Below are positions 1 to 7,591 of a stretch of 19,865 bases of DNA, piece by piece; positions within the stretch are counted from its first letter, which is position 1, and each line of letters starts with the position of its first letter. The DNA comes from Bacteroidales bacterium UBA1189 (lineage in GTDB: Bacteria; Bacteroidota; Bacteroidia; Bacteroidales; Bacteroidaceae). The DNA lies in the NCBI GenBank assembly GCA_002309805.1, contig DBYJ01000034.1, forward strand, positions 1 through 19,865, in the 5' to 3' direction. A program made the translations under genes and the position numbers. Below the pieces are notes generated by a model. That model was given only the letters and a program-made list of their open reading frames with translations. It searched no databases and was not told the DNA's origin.

Positions 1-61
1 AGGTGCCGATGCCCACGGCCGGGCATTCGACGTTGTTGTTGAGGGTAAGGGTGGTGTTCAT
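1..61 (-). CDS. Aldo/keto reductase-like protein, N-terminal fragment (cut by window edge)
   Basis: Only the first 20 codons are present. They start at an ATG read on the minus strand at 61 and run off the left edge. The peptide contains LNNNVECPAVGIGT, which resembles the N-terminal beta-hairpin of aldo/keto reductases (typically LNNG-x-xMPxxGxGT). No catalytic residue can be seen. The gene follows the kinase gene on the same strand after a 99-base gap filled with short repeats, so it could be read from the kinase promoter, but this is inference. The family assignment rests on this short match alone. Confidence 0.5.
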   Translation of the reverse strand, partial: MNTTLTLNNNVECPAVGIGT

Positions 62-70
62 GGGGGGTAA

Positions 71-108
71 GAGTTAAGAATGAAGAGTTAAGAATGAAGA
101 GTTAAGAA
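71..108. repeat. 14-bp tandem repeat, about 2.7 copies
   Basis: GAGTTAAGAATGAA occurs at 71-84 and 85-98 without a mismatch, followed by the first ten bases of a third copy at 99-108. It lies in the short gap between the kinase stop codon and the aldo/keto reductase start. No function is evident. Confidence 0.85.
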
Positions 109-131
109 AAAAAGTTCTGAGGACGTGTTCG

Positions 132-159
132 TTAAACGTTAAACCTTAAACGTTAAACA
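132..159. repeat. Heptamer tandem repeat TTAAAC(G/C), four copies
   Basis: Four consecutive 7-mers lie at 132-138, 139-145, 146-152 and 153-159. Each is TTAAAC followed by G, C, G and A respectively. The array ends one base before the kinase stop codon and follows the 14-bp repeat, so almost the whole 3' gap of the kinase gene is simple repeat. No T-tract terminator is seen here. Confidence 0.8.
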
Positions 160-160
160 A

Positions 161-1750
161 TTACTTGCAACGAACAGCTGCTTCCTCGACGGGTAGGCAG
201 GCTTTGTAGGCTTCGATGTAGGCGTTGAAACCAGCCACATCCTCGGGTGTGGGAGCAATCTCGACGCCCGTATTTCCGGCGAAGACCACTTCGTCGAGCC
301 AGTCGGGCAGGGAGAGCTTCTTATCGTTGCGTACGAGGTATGAGCCCAGCAGGGCGATGCCCCATGCGCCGCCCTCGCCGGCTGTCTCCATGACGGAGAT
401 GGGGGAGATGAGGGCAGCAGCCAGAATACGTTGTCCGACACCTTTTACTTTGAAGAGCCCGCCGTGGCCCGTGATGCGGTCGACCTTGACTTTCTCCTCC
501 TTCAGCAGGATGTCGTTGCCGATTTTCAGCACGCCGACGGTAGCATAGAGCTGCGAACGCATGAAATTCGCCAAGTTAAACTTGTCACCTGCTGCACGTA
601 GCACCAGCGGACGTCCGTCGGCAAAGCCGGTGACGGGTTCGCCAGAGATGTAGTTGTACGTAAGCACGCCTCCGCAGTCGGCATCGCCTTCAAGCGCAAC
701 GTTGAAGAGCTTGGAAAAGACATCGCCCATGTTCACGGGTACACCCAGCAGCTCCTGATACTCCTTGAAGAGGTTCACCCAGGCGTTGAGGTCGGAGGTG
801 CAGTTGTTGCAATGTACCATAGCGACTAGGCTGCCGTCAGGCGTCGTCACCATGTCAATGACTTCGTGGGGCTTGGCAAGCTCTTTTTCCAGGACAATCA
901 TGGAGAAAGACGAGGTGCCAGCGGAGACATTTCCCGTGCGGGGACGAACGGCGTTGGTGGCAACCATGCCTGTGCCGGCATCTCCTTCGGGTGGGCAGAG
1001 GGGGATGCCTGCACGCAGATGGCCGGAAACATCCAGCTTGGCTGCTCCCATGATGGTAAGGACACCCGCCTGTTCACCTGCATCAAGCGACTTGGGCAGA
1101 ATGTCGAGCAGCTTCCAGCCGAACTTCTTGTGGGCTATCAGCTTGTCGAACTTCTGCACCATCGTGGCATCGTAGGTCTTGGTCTTGGGGTCAACGGGAA
1201 TCATGCCCGAGGCATCGCCTACGCCCAGCACACGCTGTCCGGTGAGCTGCCAATGGACATAGCCGGCGAGCGTGGTCAGATAGTCGATGTCCTTCACATG
1301 CTCCTCGCCGTTGAGAATGGCCTGATAGAGGTGCGAGATGCTCCAGCGGAGGGGAATGTTATAGACAAAGAGTTTGGAGAGCTCGGCAGCTGCCTTGCCC
1401 GTATTGGTGTTGCGCCAGGTGCGGAAGGGCACGAGGATTTCCTCCTTTTTATTAAAGGCCATGTAGCCATGCATCATGGCGCTGATGCCGATGGCGGCAA
1501 GCGTCTCAATCTCGGTATTGTAGAGCTTCTTAACGTTGGCGCGGAGGTCGGCATAGCAGTCTTGTAAGCCCTCCCAGATGGCGTCGATGCTGTAGGTCCA
1601 AAGGCCATCGACGAGCTGGTTCTCCCACTCGTGCGCTCCCTGGGCAATAGGGTTGTTGTCCCCGTCGATGAGGACGGCTTTGATGCGTGTGGAACCGAAC
1701 TCGATTCCAAGAACGGCCTTTCCAGCCTCAATGGTTTGTTTTGCAGTCAT
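161..1750 (-). CDS. araB: FGGY-family carbohydrate kinase, probable L-ribulokinase
   Basis: This 529-residue cytoplasmic kinase probably phosphorylates L-ribulose to L-ribulose 5-phosphate, the second step of L-arabinose breakdown. The N-terminal LGIEFGSTRIKAVLID is the first phosphate-binding motif of the FGGY fold. PPEGDAGTGM holds the likely catalytic base Asp257, followed by GNVSAGTSSF. Near the C-terminus, TGHGGLF and ETAGEGGAWGIALLGSY match the nucleotide-binding half. It resembles the Bacteroides kinase type found in arabinose loci more than the 560-residue enterobacterial AraB. The ribulose assignment therefore leans on the araA and araD neighbours; xylulose cannot be excluded. The gene is not in the araDA operon: a plus-strand gene lies between, and it has its own strong promoter. 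The start is the first ATG, 60 bases downstream of the -7 box. Confidence 0.85.
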   Translation of the reverse strand: MTAKQTIEAGKAVLGIEFGSTRIKAVLIDGDNNPIAQGAHEWENQLVDGLWTYSIDAIWEGLQDCYADLRANVKKLYNTEIETLAAIGISAMMHGYMAFNKKEEILVPFRTWRNTNTGKAAAELSKLFVYNIPLRWSISHLYQAILNGEEHVKDIDYLTTLAGYVHWQLTGQRVLGVGDASGMIPVDPKTKTYDATMVQKFDKLIAHKKFGWKLLDILPKSLDAGEQAGVLTIMGAAKLDVSGHLRAGIPLCPPEGDAGTGMVATNAVRPRTGNVSAGTSSFSMIVLEKELAKPHEVIDMVTTPDGSLVAMVHCNNCTSDLNAWVNLFKEYQELLGVPVNMGDVFSKLFNVALEGDADCGGVLTYNYISGEPVTGFADGRPLVLRAAGDKFNLANFMRSQLYATVGVLKIGNDILLKEEKVKVDRITGHGGLFKVKGVGQRILAAALISPISVMETAGEGGAWGIALLGSYLVRNDKKLSLPDWLDEVVFAGNTGVEIAPTPEDVAGFNAYIEAYKACLPVEEAAVRCK

Positions 1751-1810
1751 AGCTTGTGAATTATGGGATTATTAATGGTGATTTTTCTTTGGCGTAGTGA
1801 TTATTGACGG

Positions 1811-1842
1811 CAAAAGTACGTTTTTTTTTACAAACATCCAAA
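1811..1842 (-). promoter_or_regulatory. Bacteroidota-type promoter of the kinase gene
   Basis: Read on the minus strand, TTTG (1839-1842) is followed after exactly 20 bases by TACTTTTG (1811-1818). Both boxes match the Bacteroides -33/-7 consensus (TTTG and TAnnTTTG) without mismatch. The spacer contains a nine-base A run. The predicted leader is about 55 bases and has no purine-rich ribosome binding site. Confidence 0.75.
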
Positions 1843-1965
1843 CATTTTCTACAATTTACGCAAGGGCAAAACAAAAGACGATTGGTTTCGAATTGTAACT
1901 CATGTCAGTACTTCTCCATAATGTGAGGTCAATGTGCTTTCGTCTGACAACATCTGAACTTCCGA

Positions 1966-2337
1966 TTCCTATAAGAAAATCCCGTTTGTAGGGCGGTTAT
2001 CTTTTTGACCTGTCACTCGGCAGGGACGTCTTGGCTTTGTTCGCTTACAGATTGTAACCCGTTTTGCTACTAGAATCAGCTTCTATTTTCGCAGAAGCTT
2101 TATCTGTGCCGTCAGATGCTTGGGCTGTAACGCCAGCCCCTTGGTCTGAGCACGCAACGTAGTGCGCTACGGACGCGACGTAGTGCGCTACGGACACAAC
2201 GTAGTGCGTTAGCAGAAGGACGAATTGCGTTACGGACATAGGGCTTTAAAAACTGAAAGCAAGTCAGGAAAAAACTCTTTTGCCGAGTGACGGGTCAAAA
2301 AGAAAACCGCCCAGCAAACAGCACTTTCCTATAGGAA
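1966..2337. mobile_element. 372-bp inverted-repeat element, MITE-like or structured-RNA locus
   Basis: The arms at 1966-2022 and 2281-2337 are inverted copies matching at about 49 of 57 positions. The inner 32 bases (1991-2022 against 2281-2312) match at 30 of 32. The 258-base core holds a run of short hairpins: AGCTTCT/AGAAGCT (2078-2099), ATCTG/CAGAT (2102-2117) and GGGCTG/CAGCCC (2122-2139). These are followed by a four-unit 21-bp array. There is no transposase and no convincing target-site duplication; CGAT occurs at 1963-1966 and 2339-2342 but does not abut both arm ends cleanly. A 64-codon minus-strand frame over the array (2045-2239) and a 74-codon plus-strand frame (2280-2504) have no coding support. 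The element sits in the 839-base gap between the kinase gene and the secreted-protein gene. The inverted repeat is directly visible; the mobile or RNA role is inference. Confidence 0.6.
2152..2235. repeat. Four imperfect 21-bp tandem repeats, each with a small palindrome
   Basis: The units are 2152-2172, 2173-2193, 2194-2214 and 2215-2235. The first two differ at one base and the last is the most degenerate. The first two units contain CGTAG-TGCG-CTACG, a five-base stem with a four-base loop; the third has a decayed form. In one minus-strand frame the repeat would read as a seven-residue motif, HYVASVA, but any 21-bp repeat without stop codons does this. Confidence 0.85.
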
Positions 2338-2497
2338 ACGATGATTCGCAACCCGTCACGGAGGCCGGATTCCGAGCCCGACGGGAATCACTTGATGAGC
2401 TACTTTCATTCTTCTATCCGAACGCCACAGGAGAATGCGTCCAGTCATACGCTTATCGTGGACTCGTTGGCCTACTTTTTTTCTCGAAAAAAACATC

Positions 2498-2535
2498 AAG
2501 ATAGATAAAAAGTAAAAATATTATATCTATCTTTG
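2498..2535 (+). promoter_or_regulatory. Promoter -7 box inside a 10-bp inverted repeat, upstream of the secreted-protein gene
   Basis: TATCTTTG at 2528-2535 is a perfect TAnnTTTG -7 box, 54 bases before the start codon. No good TTTG lies 19-21 bases upstream. Instead, a perfect 10-bp inverted repeat, AAGATAGATA (2498-2507) and TATCTATCTT (2524-2533), spans the -33 region and overlaps the -7 box. That is the usual position for an operator that controls an intrinsically weak promoter. The binding protein is unknown. Confidence 0.55.
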
Positions 2536-2589
2536 CAGAACCTTTAGTTACAAGGCGAACATTATATGAACCCCTAAATACCTGACGTT

Positions 2590-3414
2590 ATGTATAAAAC
2601 AACTAAAATCCTGATGGCGGCGGTCCTGATTTCCCTGCCGATTGTGGCGAATGCGCAAACTGAGAACCCGCGCGGCATTTACAAGATGACTACGCTTACG
2701 GGCAGGCTGGGCGAAATAAACGCACCCTTCGAACAGTACAAGGTCTGTACCGATAGCATCACTCTTATGGTCTCCGAGAATATGAACGGCTTCAATATTA
2801 CCTGCAACGATAGACAGGTCCTAAACTACACGGGCGAACAGCCTAAAACGGAGGGCGACAAGAGCACGCTTATCTATGACAGCAACACCGAGCAGTTCAA
2901 ACTGAAGTGGTGGAGCACCTACGCAAACCACCTTTACTTTCCCAAAGACGACTGGTGCATAGAGAAATATGAATCGGGGAAATACTCGGACCGCAGCAAA
3001 ATCCTTTTTGATGCCCTGACTGGAACGGCTGAGGTGGACGCGAAGAATCCCCTGAATGGTACATGGCGCTTCATAGGCTATGTGGACGAGCTGCGCGACG
3101 TCAAGAAAGAGTTGCCTAAACTGCACGAAAAGTATCCGTCGAGTGCTTACTACAATACTTTCATGGTCTTCACACCCAGACATCTGACGTCCGTCTTCAA
3201 TATCGGAGGGGGTGTTGATAAGGTGGAATACGAAGGAAAGAAGGCGTACAAGGCTGGCGACAAGGTGTATCAGGTGAAATGGCTGTCGAGGAACCGCATA
3301 GCAATCGAATATCGCCAGGATTACCGCATCGACTGGATGATACTGGAGCGTGTGACAGACGGAACGACTCCGTTGAGCCATATCGCCAGCTACTATCTTA
3401 CCGCAGGTAAATAG
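2590..3414 (+). CDS. Secreted protein of unknown function, two related halves
   Basis: I do not recognise this 274-residue protein with confidence. It starts with a typical signal peptide (basic MYKTTK, a hydrophobic stretch, then ANA before Gln23), so export to the periplasm or beyond is likely. There is no lipobox. Two segments begin alike: NPRGIYKM at about residue 26 and NPLNGTWRF at residue 153. Each is followed by a region rich in alternating hydrophobic residues and aromatics. This suggests two lipocalin-like beta-barrel domains of the GTW type that is common in small secreted Bacteroidota proteins (DUF4488-like is a guess). The gene is on the strand opposite to the arabinose genes and splits them. 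It has its own promoter and possible operator, and a strong hairpin follows it. Confidence 0.75.
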   Translation: MYKTTKILMAAVLISLPIVANAQTENPRGIYKMTTLTGRLGEINAPFEQYKVCTDSITLMVSENMNGFNITCNDRQVLNYTGEQPKTEGDKSTLIYDSNTEQFKLKWWSTYANHLYFPKDDWCIEKYESGKYSDRSKILFDALTGTAEVDAKNPLNGTWRFIGYVDELRDVKKELPKLHEKYPSSAYYNTFMVFTPRHLTSVFNIGGGVDKVEYEGKKAYKAGDKVYQVKWLSRNRIAIEYRQDYRIDWMILERVTDGTTPLSHIASYYLTAGK

Positions 3415-3448
3415 AGGGCTGCGGCTTCATTTGCAATTCATAATAACG

Positions 3449-3492
3449 ACGTAAGAAAAGGAGCATCTTATGGGATGCTCCTTTTCTTACGT
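3449..3492. terminator. Perfect 19-bp hairpin between convergent genes, likely bidirectional terminator
   Basis: The arms 3449-3467 and 3474-3492 are perfectly complementary, with a six-base loop (TTATGG). The hairpin lies between the plus-strand gene ending at 3414 and araA, whose stop codon is at 3530 on the minus strand. There is no T tract after the stem on either strand, although the stem itself contains a TTTT run. Termination of both transcripts is inferred from stem strength and position. Confidence 0.75.
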
Positions 3493-3529
3493 TGGCTCAT
3501 GCGTGCATGGCCAATTCTTTCGTAGCGTG

Positions 3530-5071
3530 TTACTTCAGCGCTTTATTCAACATGTAGTACATCTCGTTGTTCTGCAGCTGCTGCTTGAACTCGTAGGTCT
3601 TCGTGTCCTTGTTAATCTTGACATACTCAATGCCACAGATTTCAGCAAAATCCTCCCAGTATTCTTCAGTAATGTCGTACGAGAATGCGCTATGGTGTGT
3701 ACCTCCGGCGAGAATCCAGGCTCCAGCACCAATTTCGAACGTGGGTTGCGGTACCCAAAGGGCAGAAGCCACGGGAAGGTGAGGCATGGGTTTCGGCTCG
3801 ATGCACTCGACTTCCTGCGAGATGAGGCGGAAACGGTTGCCGAGGTCAACGACGGTGGCCTTGATGCCGCGGCCTACCTTCGAGGTGAAGACGAGGCGGG
3901 CGGTCTGCTGCTTGCGGATGCCGATGCCGAGGAAATGAACCTCGAGCTTGGGCTTGTCGGTAGCGATGAGCGGGCAAATCTCAAGCATGTGGCTCTGGAG
4001 GCAGGAACTGCGGTCACCGGCAAAATTCAGCGTATAGTCCTCAAGGAACGAGCATCCTGTAGGCATGCCCTGCTGCATGACCCAAAGGGTGCGATAGAGG
4101 CAAGCGGTCTTCCAGTCGCCTTCGGCACCAAAGCCGTAGCCCTCTTCCATAAGACGTTGTGACGCGAGGCCGGGAATCTGGTCGAAGCCGCAGAAATTCG
4201 GGTCGTTGATGTCGGCATCGCCAAGGTCGTCGAAGTTGGTGGTGAAGGCATTGGCGCCCTCGTCTTTCAGCACACGACGGAGAGCAATCTCCGCCTTGGC
4301 GCTGTTCTTCACTTTCTCCCAGTAAACCTTTTCGCCGCTTTCGTCAATCTTGATGGTATAGAGTTTCTTGTACTCTTCCACAAGTTCATCAGCTTCTTTG
4401 TCAGAAACCTTCTTATAATACTCCATCAGCGAGCTGACGGGGTAGTAGTCCACATGATAGCCCAAACGTTGCTCGAACTCCACACGGTCTCCGTCGGTAA
4501 CAGCCACGTTGTTCATGTTCATGCCGAACATAAGGCAGCGGACGTTCTTGGCATCGGCAACACCGACAGCCACACGTGCCCAGACGGCAATCTTCTTCTG
4601 TGCCTCTTCGCTCTTCCAGTAGCCGCAGACCACCTTGCGGGGGACGCGCATACGAGTGCAGATGTGTCCGAACTCGATGTCGCCGTGAGCGCTCTGGTTG
4701 AGGTTCATGAAGTCCATGTCGATGGCATCCCAGGGGATTTCGGCGTTGTATTGGGTGTGGAAGTGGAGGAGGGGCTTCTGCAGGGCCTGCAAACCCTTAA
4801 TCCACATCTTGGCGGGGGAGAACGTGTGCATCCAGGTGATGATGCCGACGCACTTCTCGTCGTTGTTGGCAGCCTTCATGACGGCTTCCACTTCCTTGCT
4901 GCTGTTGGCTGTACCCTTATAGACGATTTTGACGGGGATGTTGCCGCTCTCGTTGAGGCCGGCAACCATTTCTTTTGAATGTCCGTCAACGGCAACCACG
5001 GCATCGCCTCCGTAAAGAAGCTGTGCACCAGTCACCCACCAAATTTCAAAATTTTCAAATACGTTTTTCAT
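3530..5071 (-). CDS. araA: L-arabinose isomerase
   Basis: This 513-residue cytoplasmic enzyme converts L-arabinose to L-ribulose and is the last gene of the mutarotase-symporter-araD-araA operon. The start EIWWVTGAQLLYG is characteristic of the family. The residues that bind the metal and substrate in E. coli AraA have clear equivalents: Glu in GFGAEGDWKTA, Glu in SFLEDYT, His in QSHMLEICP and His in GGTHHSAFS. Length is close to the usual 500 residues and all catalytic motifs are intact. The start codon lies 27 bases after the araD stop. The gene converges on the unknown secreted-protein gene across a 19-bp hairpin. Confidence 0.95.
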   Translation of the reverse strand: MKNVFENFEIWWVTGAQLLYGGDAVVAVDGHSKEMVAGLNESGNIPVKIVYKGTANSSKEVEAVMKAANNDEKCVGIITWMHTFSPAKMWIKGLQALQKPLLHFHTQYNAEIPWDAIDMDFMNLNQSAHGDIEFGHICTRMRVPRKVVCGYWKSEEAQKKIAVWARVAVGVADAKNVRCLMFGMNMNNVAVTDGDRVEFEQRLGYHVDYYPVSSLMEYYKKVSDKEADELVEEYKKLYTIKIDESGEKVYWEKVKNSAKAEIALRRVLKDEGANAFTTNFDDLGDADINDPNFCGFDQIPGLASQRLMEEGYGFGAEGDWKTACLYRTLWVMQQGMPTGCSFLEDYTLNFAGDRSSCLQSHMLEICPLIATDKPKLEVHFLGIGIRKQQTARLVFTSKVGRGIKATVVDLGNRFRLISQEVECIEPKPMPHLPVASALWVPQPTFEIGAGAWILAGGTHHSAFSYDITEEYWEDFAEICGIEYVKINKDTKTYEFKQQLQNNEMYYMLNKALK

Positions 5072-5098
5072 TGTGTGATGTTAAAAAGTTAAAGTTGT

Positions 5099-5815
5099 TT
5101 ATTTCTTCTTTTGGCCGTAGTAGGCGTTTGGGCCGTGTTTGCGGCTGTAGTGTTTCTCGATGAGGTGTTTGTTCATCGAGGGGACGTGGGTGACGACGTC
5201 TAACGTGTTGAGGTGGAGGGTTGATGACACGAAGGCCATCTTGGCCACCTCCTCCAGCACTACGGCGTTGTGAACAGCATTGTCGGCATCCGTGCCCCAG
5301 GCGAAGGGGCCGTGGTTGCGTACCAGCACGGCGGGCGTGTCGTCGGGGTTCATGTCCTTGAAACGCTCGACGATGACGTTGCCCGTCTCCTTCTCGTATT
5401 CGCCAAACACTTCCGCCTTCTTCATGTCGCGTGTGCAGGGGATGTCGTCGTGGAAGTAGTCGGCATGCGTGGTGCCGATGTTGGGGATGTCACGTCCTGC
5501 CTGTGCCCAGGCGGTGGCAAAGGTGGAGTGGGTGTGCACCACGCCGCCGATGTTGGGGAAAGCACGGTAGAGGACAACGTGGGTAGGGGTGTCGGACGAG
5601 GGGTTGAGGTCGCCCTCAACCACCTTGCCGTCCAAGTCCACCACCACCATGTCGGAGGGTTTCATGTTGTCGTAGCTCACGCCGCTGGGCTTGATGACGA
5701 CCAGTCCGCTCTCACGGTCGATGGCCGACACGTTGCCCCACGTGAAGATGACGAGCCCATGTTTCACAAGGTCGAGGTTGGCCTTGCATACTTTGGCTTT
5801 CAGTTCCTCCAGCAT
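5099..5815 (-). CDS. araD: L-ribulose-5-phosphate 4-epimerase
   Basis: This 238-residue class II aldolase-fold enzyme converts L-ribulose 5-phosphate to D-xylulose 5-phosphate, delivering arabinose carbon to the pentose phosphate pathway. The zinc ligands are visible as His94 and His96 in VVHTHST and His168 in VRNHGPFAWG. SSDTPTH holds Asp75, which corresponds to the catalytic Asp76 of E. coli AraD. The substrate loops TWGNVSA and KPSGVSY, and the C-terminal RKHGPNAYYGQ, are also present. The start codon is only three bases past the symporter stop, which indicates translational coupling. The His-His-His set and the AraA neighbour favour AraD over fuculose aldolase. Confidence 0.95.
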   Translation of the reverse strand: MLEELKAKVCKANLDLVKHGLVIFTWGNVSAIDRESGLVVIKPSGVSYDNMKPSDMVVVDLDGKVVEGDLNPSSDTPTHVVLYRAFPNIGGVVHTHSTFATAWAQAGRDIPNIGTTHADYFHDDIPCTRDMKKAEVFGEYEKETGNVIVERFKDMNPDDTPAVLVRNHGPFAWGTDADNAVHNAVVLEEVAKMAFVSSTLHLNTLDVVTHVPSMNKHLIEKHYSRKHGPNAYYGQKKK

Positions 5816-5818
5816 GGC

Positions 5819-7561
5819 TTACCAGAAATAGATGTAGAATGTCACGATGACGGCGAGGATGATGACCGTGTGGAAGATGTCCCACCCGTTCCACGAGGCG
5901 CGGGTCTCGGCCTTCTGCTCCTTGGTGGCGGTGCCGAATACGAGGCCTTGTATCTGTTCGACAGCCGGCTTCTTGGTGCACAGCGAGATGGCAAGGCACA
6001 CCAGGATGCAGGTAATGAAGGTGCAGACGCCGAACGTGTAGATGTTCATCTCGTTGAATACGTAGGTGAACGCATTGTGTGACTGGGGATTGATGATCAT
6101 CGTTACAAGACGCAGGGCACCGATGACGATGCCGATGATGAGCGTCCACATACCAGCCTTGGCCGTTGTCTTCTTCCAGCAGATACCGAGCAGGAAGACG
6201 GTGGCGATGGCGGGAGCCAGCAGGCTCTGGATGTTCTGGATGTAGGCATAGAGGTTCTTACCCATGGCCTGGATGACGAATATCCACAGCACGCCGAGCA
6301 CGACGACGACGACGGTGGCGATACGGCCGATACTGACGAGGCGCTTCTCCTCCGTCTCGGGGTGCTTGCGCTTGTAGATGTCAATGGTGTAGAGCATGGC
6401 GCTGGAGTTGTAGAGCGATGCCAGCGAGCTCATCAGGGCAGCCAGGATACCGCAGATGACGACGCCCTTCAGACCGATGGGCAACAGGGTGTTCACCAGC
6501 ATGGGGAAGGCGAGGTCGGGGTTCTGCAGGGCTCCGGTGGCGGCGTCGGGCATCAGGGCAGCAGCGAGCTGGGCACCGATGGCCGAGTCGGGCTTCTTCG
6601 TCAGGGCGAAGGCAATCATGCCGGGGACGAGGAACAGGAACACAGGCAGCAGCTTCAGGTAAGCACCGAAGATGGTACCGCGGCGAGCTTCCTTCTGGTT
6701 CTTGCCGGAGAGCACACGCTGGACGATGAACTGGTCGGTACACCAGTACCAGAAGCCGATGATCATCGAGCAGAACAGAGCTCCGTACCACGGGTATTCG
6801 GCGTCGTGTCCGCTACGCATCAGCGTGGTCATGCCGTCGCCATATTCGTTGACGGGCTGCGAGGAGCAGATGGCCATCATCTCGTTCCAGCCGCCCAGCT
6901 CCTTCAGTCCTATCCACAGGATGACGAGCGAGCCGATGAGCAGGATGGGTGTCTGCAGGATGGAGGTTTTGAGCACCGACTCCATGCCGCCGATGACGGT
7001 GTAGATGGCGGTGATGATCACGAGGGCGATGGCAGCCACCCAGAAGTTGATGCCCAGCAGGGTGTTGAGGGCCAGACCGCCTGCCATGACGGTGACGGAA
7101 ACCTTGGTGAGGACATAGCTGGCAAGCGACAGCCAGGTGAGGATGCCGCGGCTCTCCTTATTGTAACGTCTCTCGAGGAACTCGGGCATGGTATAGACCA
7201 TCGAGCGCGAATAGAAGGGCACGAACACCCAACCGAGTAGCAGGATCATCCATCCGTGCATCTCCCAGTGAGCCTGGGCCATACCGCTGGTGGCGCCGGA
7301 TCCGGCAAGGCCGATAAGGTGCTCCGAGCCGATGTTGGAGGCGAAGATAGAGGCACCGATGGCAAGCCATGTGGCGCTTCGTCCGTTCAGGAAGTAATCG
7401 CCTGAGGTCTCTTTTTTCTTTTTCGATACGTCCCAGCAGATCCAGATCATTGCCACGAAGAAGAGGGCAACGAAAATCCAGTCTAAGGTGTGGAGACTGA
7501 TGCGGTTGAGGTCTTGGGCAGCGGCTGCTGCTGTGGCAGCCTGTAGCAATTGGAATTTCAT
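5819..7561 (-). CDS. Sodium:solute symporter (SSS/SGLT family), probable L-arabinose importer
   Basis: This 580-residue inner-membrane protein has many hydrophobic segments, in keeping with the 13-14 helices of the SSS fold. ATWLAIGASIFASNIGSEH followed by LIGLAGSGA is the conserved helix-1 region that carries sodium and sugar contacts in SGLT proteins. FWYWCTDQFIVQRVLSGKN is the equally typical helix 7-8 signature of sugar-type members. The Ala-rich N-terminal stretch before the first helix is unremarkable. The gene lies between the mutarotase (30-base gap) and araD (3-base gap). The substrate is inferred from this operon; the sequence alone would also fit galactose, glucose or xylose. Confidence 0.92.
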   Translation of the reverse strand: MKFQLLQAATAAAAAQDLNRISLHTLDWIFVALFFVAMIWICWDVSKKKKETSGDYFLNGRSATWLAIGASIFASNIGSEHLIGLAGSGATSGMAQAHWEMHGWMILLLGWVFVPFYSRSMVYTMPEFLERRYNKESRGILTWLSLASYVLTKVSVTVMAGGLALNTLLGINFWVAAIALVIITAIYTVIGGMESVLKTSILQTPILLIGSLVILWIGLKELGGWNEMMAICSSQPVNEYGDGMTTLMRSGHDAEYPWYGALFCSMIIGFWYWCTDQFIVQRVLSGKNQKEARRGTIFGAYLKLLPVFLFLVPGMIAFALTKKPDSAIGAQLAAALMPDAATGALQNPDLAFPMLVNTLLPIGLKGVVICGILAALMSSLASLYNSSAMLYTIDIYKRKHPETEEKRLVSIGRIATVVVVVLGVLWIFVIQAMGKNLYAYIQNIQSLLAPAIATVFLLGICWKKTTAKAGMWTLIIGIVIGALRLVTMIINPQSHNAFTYVFNEMNIYTFGVCTFITCILVCLAISLCTKKPAVEQIQGLVFGTATKEQKAETRASWNGWDIFHTVIILAVIVTFYIYFW

Positions 7562-7591
7562 GTGATTTTATTTACGGTTTGACATTTCGGT

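Noticed and set aside
1963..2342. CGAT on both sides of the inverted-repeat element as a target-site duplication.
   Set aside because: The left copy overlaps the first arm base while the right copy starts two bases beyond the arm; four bases with an imprecise fit are not evidence of transposition.
2045..2504. Two small open frames (64 codons minus, 74 codons plus) in the gap between the kinase gene and the secreted-protein gene.
   Set aside because: One is explained by the 21-bp repeat array and the other starts inside the inverted-repeat arm. Neither has a promoter, signal peptide or recognisable domain.
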